64,000 bases of DNA from an uncultured Roseovarius sp. GTDB lineage: Bacteria; Pseudomonadota; Alphaproteobacteria; Rhodobacterales; Rhodobacteraceae. A program made the translations under genes and the position numbers. A model generated the notes under the pieces. That model saw only the letters and a program-made list of their open reading frames with translations. It did no database searches and was not told the DNA's origin. Positions 8,180-17,954 of this stretch are shown here, piece by piece. Location: assembly GCA_951812895.1 (NCBI GenBank), contig OX638333.1, forward strand, positions 4,320,001 through 4,384,000, in the 5' to 3' direction. Position 1 is the first letter of the stretch; each line of letters opens with the position of its first letter.

Positions 8180-8617
8180 TTACAACGTATGAGCTTCAAA
8201 AAAGAGACCAGAGCAATAAACCATGATTTCGCATTCGAAGAAAAACGCGACATATTCGATCGGGCCGATTAGCTCGCATTTGTTTGCCATCCGGTTCTTT
8301 ACCAGCCAGTTAGCGGAAACAAGTTGCAGTTTGATCCGGTGAGGCTTGTCCGGGTGTGAAAGCGGAGCCAAAACTTTCTGGCAAGGCGTGACAAAGACAT
8401 TCTCCTCTGGCCAACCCTTTCCGAAAGCATTTGTATGAATTTGAATGGGCGGCATGATCCAGAGTTGGCTCGGCTCAACTTTCTTTTGATAAACTTCTTT
8501 TAGTTCCTGATATCGCCCGGCAAGCCTGTCGAATACGACATCACCGGAAGCAAGGTTTTTTGCAGGTCTCATGGCGCCATCTTCATGCACCTGAATCATT
8601 GTGTGCCCAAGCATCAT
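8180..8617 (-). CDS. Hint-domain-like protein lacking the catalytic cysteine
   Basis: 145 residues that align by eye to the Hint module at the end of the preceding gene's product: LASGDVVFDRL matches LSAGDKVLTLDDG, NVFVTPCQKVL matches LIVSPQHRIL, and FFFECEIMVYCSGLFFE matches the FLCDSHQVVFSEG region. The protein begins with MMLGHTMIQVHEDG where the upstream Hint has CFAAGTLITTDKG, so the nucleophilic Cys is missing, and the block-B His of SPQH is replaced by CQ. An autoprocessing reaction is therefore unlikely. ATG 8617 overlaps the upstream stop as ATGA, so it is co-translated with the RTX/Hint protein and probably acts with it, for example as a binding partner. A decayed duplicate of the Hint domain is the alternative. 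Confidence 0.65.
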   Translation of the reverse strand: MMLGHTMIQVHEDGAMRPAKNLASGDVVFDRLAGRYQELKEVYQKKVEPSQLWIMPPIQIHTNAFGKGWPEENVFVTPCQKVLAPLSHPDKPHRIKLQLVSANWLVKNRMANKCELIGPIEYVAFFFECEIMVYCSGLFFEAHTL

Positions 8618-11325
8618 GCGCTTTTAAGCGCTTCCTGACACCAGTGCCGCTTTTGGATACCTTGATTATGAAACGATTTAGTCAGCAATGGCTTGTTGTT
8701 TGCAAAGTGCCTTTGCGCAAGTCTACGTCCGGGGCGACCTTTGACGATCTCGCGTGCGGATTTTGGTGCCCTCGACAGCTGAGTATTGGGAAACAATGAC
8801 AGAATTTCCTTGCGGGATGCGCGCGAAACAGCTTTGAGCGCTTCTTCACCAGTGAAAAGCGTTTCAGTTGGCGCCCCTTCCGAGAAGACAACCTGATGGC
8901 TGTCGCACAGGAAATGCCAATACTCGATGCCGCTTTCGGGCTCGATTACGTCAATGCCTGAAAGCTGCGTAAGGTGCTTGGCCGCGACCAACACCTCGTG
9001 GGTGCCAAACATACGCAACGCTATTTTCGACTGTACTAAGATTCGATGTTGGGGAGATACAATCAGATCCCGCTTTGGGAAGTGCTCTGCCAATGCGCCT
9101 GCCGAGACGCGAATTGGTCGAAACTCCGGTTTGACCTTCAAGTGCTGCGATGAGAGCTTTTGCGATCCAATCCAACGAATATTTTGAAGTCCGTCGTCAA
9201 GTGTCAGAACTTTGTCACCAGCGCTGAGTTGTTCAACCGGAACTTCACCTTTGTCGGTGGTAATCAAAGTGCCCGCTGCAAAACAAACGATATTTTCAAT
9301 CTCAAAGAACGTAACAGGTGTGCCGTCAGCCATGGTGAAACTGCCGGACAGACCACCAGCAAGGTCATCTGTATTGGAAAAAGTGATATCCGCGACCGAG
9401 ACATCCGGCGTTAGTTGCAGTGTGTCGCCATTAGTTTCCGCCCCTTCACCACCAACGATGGTTACTGCGGCATTGCCGGTGCCGGTTGTGTCCAAATCCT
9501 GCAGTGTGAAATAGTCGTCGCCGTCACCACCGCTAACCGTATCGCCCTGATCGACGGTGATATGGTCATCACCGTCGCGACCAAATACAAAGTCGGCGCC
9601 GGTACCGCCATCAATCGTATCATTCCCGCCATCTGTGAATATCCGATCCGCGCCTGCGCCACCCAGAACGGAATCATCTCCCTCCCCGCTCAGAATGGAA
9701 TCGTCGCCATCGCCACCGTCGATAGAATCGTTGTCATCCCCGCCAGTGATGGTGTCGTTATCGTTCCCGCCAATGAGCGTATCGTCCCCACCGCCACCAA
9801 GGATCAGGTCGTCGCCATCCCCACCGTCGATACTGTCATTGCCCTGCACAAGATCGGTAGCCGTGATGACCACATTATCCACCCGACCGTCGGTAGAGAA
9901 GGTGTTCGTGGTTGCGGTGTTCGTTATGACTAGTGTCGAATTGTTGGTGACCGGTGTGAAGGTAAAGCTGACAGCATTGGTGCTATCGTTGAGAACGGTG
10001 TGCGTTTCCGATGCAATCACGGTCCCGGTGTCATCAAGGATTTCTATACGGAAAGTATGATCGGCAACGCCTCCGTTTTCCTCAATCAGATCGAGAGACA
10101 GGGTATGTTCGACCCCTACCTGCGCGATAAAAGTGCGCTCGACAGAGTCACCTGCCGGTCGATCATTGGTGTTGAAACTCAGGCTGCCGAGCACATTTAC
10201 CGCGGGGAAAAACCCGTCAAAGTTCCCGTCCACCAACGTCCAGCCTGCTGTTCCAAGCGAGAAATCACCGTTGAAGATTTCGTTGCCGTTATCCAGATTA
10301 TCTCCGGCGAGGCTATCGTTCCCCGCGCCACCCGTTATCGTGTCATCTCCGCTGCCACCGGTGAGGTAGTCAGCGCCAATGCCACCATCCAAGGTGTCGT
10401 TGCCTGCGCGCCCGGCGAGGGTGTCATTGCCATCTTCACCGCTCAGGGAATTGTCTCCCGATGAGCCGCTGACAACGTCGCTACCATATGATCCGACAGC
10501 GTGCTCAAAATTTACAACTGTTTCAACATCACCATTCACCCCGCCTGCGGCGTTGAGAGTTCCGGTCCCTGCCTCCAGATCCAGCTCAACAAATTCAGCG
10601 GTTGTGCCGAACGCATCCTGATAGCTGACGGTGTCGTCACCATCACCGCCATCCAGATGATCGGTGCCGAATCCACCCGAAACCAGATCGTTATCAGCAC
10701 CGCCATCTATTGTGTCGCTACCACCGGCACCGGTGATCGTGTCATCACCACCATTGCCCAAGATTATGTCATCCAGATTTGTGATGACGTCTCCCCCTCC
10801 ATCCGCCGGAAGATTGGAATCGTCATAACCAAGGCCCATAACCTCGCCGGTCTCTTCACCATCAACTTCTGCGGCCAAGGTTGCAGTTGAGGATGCGGTG
10901 GCGCTCACGCCAAATAAATTGACTAGGTTCGGTGCAGTGATTTGGACCTCGCGCACACGAAGATCATCTGGAACGCCGAAATACACGTCACCGTTCTCTA
11001 GTTGCGCCAGGCCGTAGGAACCGCTTACGGTCGAACCATCAGCAAGCGTCAGCGTCATAAAATATGTTGATTCGGCATCCAGAGTCGACGAGCGGAAAAC
11101 ACCTCCGGCTGTGAACGACAACGTTTCTGCGGCAAAGCCGGCATCGTCCGACCAAATAGATCCGTCGTTGTTGGCATCATTCCTGAAGAGCGTAATCTCT
11201 TCCAACTGGGTGTGGTCGTAGGTCCCAAGGACTACGTTCGGGTTTTCGTTGCTAAAATTTGCTTCGTTGGTGTCAAGCTTGGCAAAATTGCCCAGATAGA
11301 ACACTGTCGTTACGTGCACTACCAT
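8614..11325 (-). CDS. RTX calcium-binding repeat protein with C-terminal Hint domain
   Basis: 903 acidic residues. Order: N-terminal domain of unknown type (1-175); RTX nonapeptide repeats of GGxGxDxLx type (about 184-345); a beta-sandwich-like insertion (about 346-490) with HTFRIEILDDTG and a final GRVDNVVI, resembling carbohydrate-binding or DUF642-like folds; a second RTX block (493-610); and a Hint domain (681-825) with CFAAGTLITT (Cys681), VSPQHRIL (His760) and CDSHQVVF. RTX blocks fold on calcium outside the cell, and such proteins are usually type I secreted; no Sec signal is visible. The Hint domain would self-cleave at Cys681. ATG 11325 has GAGGGG eight bases upstream. No type I exporter genes are in the window. 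Likely a large secreted surface protein or toxin-like protein; activity unknown. Confidence 0.9.
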   Translation of the reverse strand: MVVHVTTVFYLGNFAKLDTNEANFSNENPNVVLGTYDHTQLEEITLFRNDANNDGSIWSDDAGFAAETLSFTAGGVFRSSTLDAESTYFMTLTLADGSTVSGSYGLAQLENGDVYFGVPDDLRVREVQITAPNLVNLFGVSATASSTATLAAEVDGEETGEVMGLGYDDSNLPADGGGDVITNLDDIILGNGGDDTITGAGGSDTIDGGADNDLVSGGFGTDHLDGGDGDDTVSYQDAFGTTAEFVELDLEAGTGTLNAAGGVNGDVETVVNFEHAVGSYGSDVVSGSSGDNSLSGEDGNDTLAGRAGNDTLDGGIGADYLTGGSGDDTITGGAGNDSLAGDNLDNGNEIFNGDFSLGTAGWTLVDGNFDGFFPAVNVLGSLSFNTNDRPAGDSVERTFIAQVGVEHTLSLDLIEENGGVADHTFRIEILDDTGTVIASETHTVLNDSTNAVSFTFTPVTNNSTLVITNTATTNTFSTDGRVDNVVITATDLVQGNDSIDGGDGDDLILGGGGDDTLIGGNDNDTITGGDDNDSIDGGDGDDSILSGEGDDSVLGGAGADRIFTDGGNDTIDGGTGADFVFGRDGDDHITVDQGDTVSGGDGDDYFTLQDLDTTGTGNAAVTIVGGEGAETNGDTLQLTPDVSVADITFSNTDDLAGGLSGSFTMADGTPVTFFEIENIVCFAAGTLITTDKGEVPVEQLSAGDKVLTLDDGLQNIRWIGSQKLSSQHLKVKPEFRPIRVSAGALAEHFPKRDLIVSPQHRILVQSKIALRMFGTHEVLVAAKHLTQLSGIDVIEPESGIEYWHFLCDSHQVVFSEGAPTETLFTGEEALKAVSRASRKEILSLFPNTQLSRAPKSAREIVKGRPGRRLAQRHFANNKPLLTKSFHNQGIQKRHWCQEALKSA

Positions 11326-11959
11326 TGGATCAACCCCTCAACTTGCCACCCTTGGGGACCAGTCTCAAATTTGGATGTAGCCGTGGGCATTGTGAGTTCT
11401 CCGGTTATTCGGAGAGCAAAAGGTCCGGCAATCCGCTCATTCCGAGCCTACGGAGCACGCCAGCCCACCTTGCGCATTCCGGGCTCTGATGATCTAGGGC
11501 GCTAATATTCGTTCACCCGCCTAAATCAGATCGAATTCATTACCGATTTCATCTGCTCACCTCTGTGGTTTCGTTTTCGGAAAACCTAGTAAATCGGGAC
11601 AACAGGAAGGGATTGATTTTTGCGTCATGCGCTATTCCCACGGGCCATTGGGTAGCTTTGTGGCAAGCATGTGTTCTAGCACTCAGACTTTACGACCCAG
11701 ATGCATTGATCGTGTGTCATTTTTTTGAGCTAAAATGAAAGTCTGCACGATTTCGCCAATTTCTTTCATTTGAATTCCGAATCGAATTTCGCTTACGAAT
11801 CGAATTTTTGACGGCCTGCTGGTGCGCACGACAGCTATGATCCTGAGGTTCAAAAATTCCAGGGTTCCCCTTTACATTTGGTCAACTACTATTCCGGAGT
11901 TGTCATGCATATTGAGATTGCCGCGAATTTCCTCAATCTGCATCCTGCGAATTGGGGGG
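11326..11959. other. Divergent intergenic region upstream of RTX and LysR genes
   Basis: About 630 bases with no supported gene. The right half is AT-rich and carries the repeat elements listed at 11733-11807; the left end should hold the promoter of the RTX gene on the minus strand. Confidence 0.5.
11733..11807. promoter_or_regulatory. Inverted and direct repeats upstream of the LysR pair
   Basis: AAATGAAAG (11733-11741) and CTTTCATTT (11763-11771) form a perfect 9 bp inverted repeat with a 21 bp spacer. CGAATCGAATTT occurs twice in direct orientation (11778-11789 and 11796-11807), 18 bp apart. Such arrays ahead of LysR genes often serve autoregulation; that role is inferred. Confidence 0.4.
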
Positions 11960-12946
11960 ATGATGGAACTAAAACGGCGCCTAGAAAATCTGTCGATGCC
12001 TCAGCTCCGGTTGATCGTGGAAGCAAGCAAAACCCGTTCGTTGTCTCAAAGTGCCGAAAATCGGGGAATTACCTTGTCTGCCGCGTCCCGTTCTTTGAAA
12101 GACGCAGAGCAAAAGCTGGGATTTTCTCTGTACGACAGAACGCCAACCGGATTGTCGCCGACTAAAAAGGGCACCATCGTTGCGAACAATATATCAGCCG
12201 CGCTGGACCTTTTGTTTCTTGGAGAAGGCGCAGGCACATTTGATGTGGCAAACTCTGATAGTTTCAGCTTTGCATTCGGCGGCAGCAATTTTGCAGGCAC
12301 CAGTTTATGCGCACCAATACTCGCTCAGTTGTCCAGTATATGGCCTGAAGTCAGGGTTCGGTTTCAGACCGGCACGACACCGGAAATTCTGGACATGCTG
12401 ATTGAGGGGTCGATTGATATAGCTTGTACCGAGGAAATTCATAATTACGGTCGTGATTTCAATCACGTAAATATCTATATCGACGAATTGTGTGTCGTAT
12501 GTAGTAAATCCGTCCAACTGCCCCCAAGAATACCCAATAATAAATTTCTGTTAAATCAAAAATGGGTAATCCCGTCGCGGGCTGAGAAGTCGGCCCGGCA
12601 GGCAATCGACAATTTTTTCAAAGCACGATTGGGAGCTTACCCACAGCATGTAATTGAGGGTGACGACCCAATTGCTATGTATGGTCTGGCCGGGTTCCGA
12701 GGTTACTTTTCAATCGCGCCCGCCAAATTTTGCGTCGCGTTTCAGGAACGTCTTGCTCTCAATGTTCTGCCGATCTTTCTGCCGAACTCGGGACGCAACG
12801 TTTCGATGACCCATCTTGTTACAAATGAAAAAGCGGAAGGGCTCAAACAGATTTCCAAGACAGCCGCTGGAATTGTTTTACGTTTGGTACAAAACGAAAA
12901 AGTTGATGCTGATATCAGGAAACTCAAAAGTGGAGAGTTTCTTTGA
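11960..12946 (+). CDS. LysR-family transcriptional regulator
   Basis: 328 residues. The N-terminal winged helix reads MPQLRLIVEASKTRSLSQSA...ITLSAASRSLKDAEQKLGFSL, the LysR helix-turn-helix pattern, followed by the LPTXXG-like TGLSPTKKG and a periplasmic-binding-fold effector domain (LCAPILAQLSSIWPEVRVRF onward). I chose ATG 11960, right after GGGGGG; the open frame extends upstream to GTG 11822 without domain content. It ends in a TTGA overlap with the next LysR gene. The molybdenum hydroxylase genes downstream are convergent, so a regulatory link is only positional. Base composition is lower in GC than core genes in this window. Confidence 0.85.
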   Translation: MMELKRRLENLSMPQLRLIVEASKTRSLSQSAENRGITLSAASRSLKDAEQKLGFSLYDRTPTGLSPTKKGTIVANNISAALDLLFLGEGAGTFDVANSDSFSFAFGGSNFAGTSLCAPILAQLSSIWPEVRVRFQTGTTPEILDMLIEGSIDIACTEEIHNYGRDFNHVNIYIDELCVVCSKSVQLPPRIPNNKFLLNQKWVIPSRAEKSARQAIDNFFKARLGAYPQHVIEGDDPIAMYGLAGFRGYFSIAPAKFCVAFQERLALNVLPIFLPNSGRNVSMTHLVTNEKAEGLKQISKTAAGIVLRLVQNEKVDADIRKLKSGEFL

Positions 12947-13878
12947 ATCGTTTCGACTCTGGAAAGCTAGAACTTTTGGCGCTTAAGGATTTGAGGGTCA
13001 TTAGGGCTGCTGCACAAGTGGGATCCACATCAGGTGCCGCCACGATGATGAGTATTTCTCAAAGCGCAGTTTCAAAGACAATTTCGCGTGTTGAAAGCAC
13101 TCTCAACGTCAAATTGTTTATACGTTCTCAATTGGGGATCGTCCCTACACCAGATGGCGTTATGTTGCTCGACTACATTAACAGCATTTTTGAAGGGTTT
13201 GATCTGGCCGCCAACCGTATCGAACGCATCCGAAATCCTGGTGCAATGAACATAAACATAGGGATGCATGTGGGCCCTTCCGGGTACTTCCATTCCCAAA
13301 TTCTCAGTAAACTTGGCGAAACCGGCGCTTTGCAGGCTGGGTGCAAGTATGGTTCTTATTCTGAAACAGTAAGCCAGTTGTCGGATGGATCGATTGACAT
13401 ATTTCTTGGAGACATCTCGGAATTGTCTACAAGTGACTTTGTGTTGTTTCCGTTTTTCAAAGACCAGTACTGTGTCGTTCTGAGCTCAAGCATCCCACCG
13501 ATCGGGACTTCTCTTCCTGAATCGATCCTGAAGCGCACTTGGGTTATTCCGGATTTAAGTGACGGGTTACAGCAAAGCCTTTCAGTTTTACTCATCGAAA
13601 ATGGCTATAACACTCCGCTCAAGCGCATTGTCACTTCAAGTGATAGCCTCATCTATCTGTTATGTGCGACAATGGGAATGCCAACTCTTTGGCCAAGAAA
13701 ACTTTCCCAACTCGCCGAAAATTTACCAATCTATGCAACCGAAGTTTTCGTTCCAGACTCAAACATTTTGTACGGAGCCGCTGTTCGAAAGCGTCATGAA
13801 TATTCGGCAAGAATTTTCGACATTTTATCGGAAATTCAGAGTTTCGATGAGGTTCAATCCCTGCAGAACTCTGACTAA
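12943..13878 (+). CDS. LysR-family transcriptional regulator, second of a coupled pair
   Basis: 311 residues with the LysR winged helix LLALKDLRVIRAAAQVGSTS...SISQSAVSKTISRVESTLNV at about 10-50, then an effector-binding domain with SDGSIDIFLGDISEL. The TTG start at 12943 overlaps the TGA of the preceding LysR gene, which implies co-translation. Two tandem overlapping LysR genes that are only distantly alike are unusual and suggest hetero-oligomers or sequential control. The stop lies 58 bases from the convergent pseudogene. Confidence 0.82.
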   Translation: MNRFDSGKLELLALKDLRVIRAAAQVGSTSGAATMMSISQSAVSKTISRVESTLNVKLFIRSQLGIVPTPDGVMLLDYINSIFEGFDLAANRIERIRNPGAMNINIGMHVGPSGYFHSQILSKLGETGALQAGCKYGSYSETVSQLSDGSIDIFLGDISELSTSDFVLFPFFKDQYCVVLSSSIPPIGTSLPESILKRTWVIPDLSDGLQQSLSVLLIENGYNTPLKRIVTSSDSLIYLLCATMGMPTLWPRKLSQLAENLPIYATEVFVPDSNILYGAAVRKRHEYSARIFDILSEIQSFDEVQSLQNSD

Positions 13879-13936
13879 ACAGTCCTTTTGCAATCTTGCC
13901 AACCAGTGCGAATATGTACATTTTCATTCTAGCACT

Positions 13937-16176
13937 TCACACAAATTCGATGAACTTGTTGAATGGCATTTCTCGGAGTCTCTTGCCGGTCGCGGCGAAA
14001 ATTGCGTTTCCAAGCGCTGGCCCGGCAGGCGGAACTGGTGGTTCACCGACCCCGCGAACCTTCGATCCGTTTTCCAATCCTCTTACTATGATTTCGGGAC
14101 ATTGATACATGCGCATCGCATCGTGTGCTTGATAGTTTGTTTGTTCGGCCATGCCGTTTCGATAGGTGATTTCGCAATTAATGGCGTGACCTAGACCATA
14201 AATTACACCACCCTGTACCAGGTTTTCAAAGTTCACAGGGTCGATCAGCCTGCCAACATCACATGCAACGAATACGCGATCAATCTTGATGCCGTTTTTG
14301 GTGTTTGAAACTTCAATTACTTCCGCAGTTGGCACACCGAAACTCTCGACAAATGCAACACCGCGACCGCGGTCAGGTCCTAATTCACTGCCCCAGCCGG
14401 ACATCTCAGCAACGGCTTCGAGTACCTTGCGAGACGGGTCGTGATCGATCAAACGCAAACGCTCTTCCATTGGGTCGGCGCCTGCTGCGTGACAAAGCTC
14501 ATCAATGAACGTGTCGAAGATGAAACCCGCACCTGGCGCCCCAACAGACCTCCATGACGACACCGGTGCCAGCTCAGGTGCGCGAAACGCGCACATACGA
14601 AAGTTGTCTATTTTATATGGATTGTTCCATGCGCCGGCGGCAATCTGAGCGTCCGGTCCAGGAATATTGAAACCTGCCCTGCCCATCTGCGATTTGATGA
14701 CTGAAGGAGCGGCTATGTGCACGTTAATGGATTTTATTTGACCATTTTCAACCGTCCCGTTGCATCTGCCCATAGCGATATGTCTAGGATAGTCATGGGC
14801 GAAATCTTCCTCTCGGGAGTAAGTCAGCTTGACCGGCGTTCCACGCATATTATTGGCAATTTCCGCGGCGTGTTTCAAATGCTTGAACTCAAGCCGATGA
14901 CCAAAACTGCCACCCATAAATTGGTTATGATAGATCACCTGATCCGGCGAATGGCCGGTAACTTCTGCGACAATCTGGGTGAGCAAAATGGGGAGCTGAT
15001 GACCTGTCCAGACCTCAACTTGTCTATCGGTAACGCAAACAACTGCATTCAAGGGCTCCAGTGGTGCGTGGGCGACGTAAGGTGAGCGATACTCTGCCGA
15101 GACGGTCTCTGCCTCAGCCATTGAGTCTTCGACATCCCCGTCATCACGCCACATTTTGTCAAGGCGATCTTCATTGAAACTATTCGCCAGTGTATTCCAA
15201 TGATCTGCTTGCTCGTGTGGGTAAGGCGCTGCGCCCCAGTCAATTTCAAGCGCATTCGCTGCCTCTATCGCATGCCAGGTGTTGTCTGCGATTACAGCGA
15301 CGCCGCCTGATATCTCAAGCACTTCGCTCACGCCTCGCATATTCTTTGGCGTGGCCGCATCAAATCCTTTGATAACGCCACCTTTGCGTGGGTTCGAACG
15401 GATTGCGGCATAAACCATGCCTTTTATACGTACATCGATACCATAGGGTAAAGTGCCAGTAGACTTTCCTACGACATCTAGTCTCTGCATCGGCTTGCCT
15501 ATCATGCGCCATTGGCTGGGCGCGCGCAGGGCAACATTTTGAACCGGTTCGACATTCGCCGCCAACCTCGCAAGTTCAGTGTATTTTATCTCAGTTCCGT
15601 CGGGGAGCTGAACCGCCGCACTGGCTGTTTTCAGTGCCTCAACAGGAACCCCAGATTTTACGGAGGCCGCTAGTTTCAAGGTCTCGCGTGCCGCTGCTCC
15701 CGCCTCACGAAGTTTAAGGAAGCTGTCGGGCATCGAAGTGGAGCCGCCAGTTCCCTGCATCGCCAAAATTTGGTAAACCCCCGCAAAAGGCTCCTCATGG
15801 ATTCAGCAACCAAACTTTCATCCGTTGACTTGAAGGGCACACCTTCGTCAGCAAAAGCATGGTTCCAATATGCTGGTGAAGGATGACCGAAGCTCGTTTC
15901 AAACTGACCGAATTCAATATCGAGCTCTTCGGCGATAAGAGCAGCTTGCGCAGACAATACTCCTTGTCCCATATCGCCATGGGGTGTGATGAGCGTGATC
16001 TTCTCGCTGTCGATCAGGACCCATGGATTAAATGTCACCGCACCGTCAGAGAGTACATCCATTAATGGATTCGCCAATGTGCGATGCATCATGTATGTGC
16101 CGAATGCGACGCCTCCGACCATGGTTGCTGATCCAACCAAAAATGATCGACGACCTATTGTTTTGAGGCGACCCAA
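13937..16176 (-). pseudogene. Molybdopterin-binding large subunit of IorB-type aldehyde/xanthine dehydrogenase family, frameshifted
   Basis: Two overlapping frames together make one protein of about 740 residues. The first part (from ATG 16176) has a Tat leader, IGRRSFLVGSATMVGG, and the SGAVTFNPWVLID-type start of IorB-like subunits, up to SLLRGFTK. The second part (ending 13937) resumes at AMQGTGGSTSMPDSF and holds the molybdopterin-binding regions, e.g. AHAPLEPLNAVVC, HNQFMGGSFGHRLE and GSKVRGVGEPPVPPAGPALGNA. The break is at AAAATTT 15765-15771; restoring one base in this run rejoins the frames. Intact members oxidise N-heterocycles or aldehydes in the periplasm with the [2Fe-2S] subunit encoded just upstream. 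The shift is either a real inactivating mutation or a homopolymer sequencing error; the rest of the reading frame is undamaged, which fits a recent mutation or an error. Confidence 0.85.
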
Positions 16177-16179
16177 TGT

Positions 16180-16641
16180 TCAGGCCTCCTTTAGTTTTTG
16201 TGCCGCTGCGTTTATCGCAGCTCTGATACGCGGATAGGTTCCGCAGCGACATAGATTCCCGCTCATTGCGATATCTATGTCTTCATCGGTGGGATTAGTG
16301 TTCTGGTCGAGGAGAGATGAGGCCTGCATAATTTGGCCCGACTGACAATAACCACATTGTGCAACTTGATGCTCAATCCATGCCTCTTGTACCGCGTGAA
16401 GCAGCTCTGGTGTACCTAAGCCTTCAATTGTTGTGACGTTGGCCCCGTTGGCCATTGTGACAGGGACTTGGCAGCTTCGCACCGCGATGCCATCCATGTG
16501 AACAGTGCAAGCTCCACATTGGGCGATACCACAACCGAACTTCGTCCCTGTGAGCCCCAACTCGTCTCGCAAGACCCAAAGCAAAGGCATGTCTTCTTCG
16601 ACATCCACTTCATAGTTTTTGCTGTTTACAGTAAGCTTCAT
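16180..16641 (-). CDS. [2Fe-2S]-binding small subunit (IorA-like) of molybdenum hydroxylase
   Basis: 153 residues, the usual length. Plant-type ferredoxin cysteines appear in [20 protein letters not shown] with the fourth Cys in VRSCQVP, and the second cluster in QCGYCQSGQ and [14 protein letters not shown]. The protein passes electrons from the molybdopterin subunit. I chose the ATG of [12 protein letters not shown] at 16641 because AGGAAAG sits just upstream; the frame is open for 34 more codons. The large-subunit gene begins three bases after the stop, so they form an operon. No signal peptide is needed, since it is co-exported with the Tat-bearing partner in this family. Intact, unlike its partner. 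Confidence 0.92.
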   Translation of the reverse strand: MKLTVNSKNYEVDVEEDMPLLWVLRDELGLTGTKFGCGIAQCGACTVHMDGIAVRSCQVPVTMANGANVTTIEGLGTPELLHAVQEAWIEHQVAQCGYCQSGQIMQASSLLDQNTNPTDEDIDIAMSGNLCRCGTYPRIRAAINAAAQKLKEA

Positions 16642-16898
16642 AGCCACTTTCCTGTTGTGAGCGGTGTCCTTGGTCGCTCCGGATTTCTCATTCACCTTCA
16701 TTCCAAACTGGCTTTGGCTGACTGAATAGACTCCGTCCCTCAAACCTCCAATTATGCCCGACGAGCACCGAGCTCAGAAAATTCAGAGCATCACACTGGA
16801 TAAGAATATTCTAAGGTAAAAATCTCTAACGTTGCAGTCACATTTTGCGGCGGCGGCGAACTAAACTCACCCACTGCTTCAAGTGCAAACAATACACT

Positions 16899-17954
16899 TC
16901 AAAATTTTAAGCTGACTTTCGTGCCCACGGCGATGGCATCACTACCGCTAAACGATGAAACTGTTGAGTTTGCACCCCCAATGTCAAAATAACGAATTCC
17001 AGTTGTGATCTCCCAATCTTCGGTCTCGTAAGTCAGGGTCAGGCCATAACTCACATAACCATCGCTGCCGACAAGATTACTCACGATGTCTCCGTGGTCT
17101 TTCTCATAGCCAAAAATTGCAACGCCGCTCCAACTGGGTGAAAATCGGTGCCCAATCCCCAGCTCGTAAGTCCAAATATCACTGGTGCCGCTTACGATTG
17201 GGTTGGGGAAAAACTCGGGAGGGGCCAGACTGGATTCAGTCCATTCCCGCCACCTTGCCGATCCGAAGATTAGTGTATCTTTTGCGACACCTGTTTGACC
17301 GTAAACAGTGACGGCTTGTGGAGTAGCCACCTCGAATCTAGTCCCTGTGTTATCCCTGAATTTGTGTTTGATTTCTGATTCATAGGTTATCGCAGCACGC
17401 AAGGCGCGCTCTGGGATTTCATATGCGCCACCGGCCAGGTATCCCAATCGATAATCCTTATCTACATTCAATGTGTAGGGATTGGGGAAAGTACCGCCAA
17501 ATGAAACAACCCTTATGCTGCCTCCGACCCCTTGAAGCCGGAGACCTCCATAAAGGCTGAAACTATCGGTCGCCTGATATTTTGCCATGCCGGTAACGGC
17601 AATGGAGGAAATCTCGGCGCTGGAACCCGAAAAAAATGCGCCGGGTATTCGATAGCTAACTGATGCCCCCAAAGGTTCATCTATCACAATTGCAAAAGTC
17701 AGAATTTCGTTCAGCTCATGCTTGTAGCCGATCGCATAGGATTCATAGCTGTTTTGAATATTGCCGGTTCTACCACCCAAAGCCAAAGGCGACCCTGATA
17801 CGGAAGGATGAATCGTTGAAGCGGAAATTTCGAGGCGGTTTTTCCCTTCCGCGAACAGAATGGGCGAAGGATCACCTCTGCGTTCAATACTTCCTGCCTG
17901 CGCAATTTCTGTTAAAATCCCAATTGCAATCCAAAACGCGCACAGCAGTTTCAT
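16899..17954 (-). CDS. FadL/OmpP1-family outer-membrane transport protein
   Basis: 351 residues with a cleavable signal (MKLLCAFWIAIGILTEIAQAG) and alternating beta-strands ending in an aromatic terminal strand, IAVGTKVSLKF. Phrases such as YAIGYKHELNEILTFAIVID and WTYELGIGHRFSPSW are typical of FadL-like hydrophobic-compound channels, although it is shorter than E. coli FadL (about 420). It probably admits hydrophobic substrates, possibly that of the adjacent molybdenum hydroxylase. It lies on the same strand upstream of the [2Fe-2S] gene, with 257 bases between. Confidence 0.8.
   Translation of the reverse strand: MKLLCAFWIAIGILTEIAQAGSIERRGDPSPILFAEGKNRLEISASTIHPSVSGSPLALGGRTGNIQNSYESYAIGYKHELNEILTFAIVIDEPLGASVSYRIPGAFFSGSSAEISSIAVTGMAKYQATDSFSLYGGLRLQGVGGSIRVVSFGGTFPNPYTLNVDKDYRLGYLAGGAYEIPERALRAAITYESEIKHKFRDNTGTRFEVATPQAVTVYGQTGVAKDTLIFGSARWREWTESSLAPPEFFPNPIVSGTSDIWTYELGIGHRFSPSWSGVAIFGYEKDHGDIVSNLVGSDGYVSYGLTLTYETEDWEITTGIRYFDIGGANSTVSSFSGSDAIAVGTKVSLKF

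Noticed and set aside
9415-9933. Repetitive frames antisense to the RTX gene
   Set aside because: Their periodic Val/Ile/Pro content is the complement of GGxGxD repeats.
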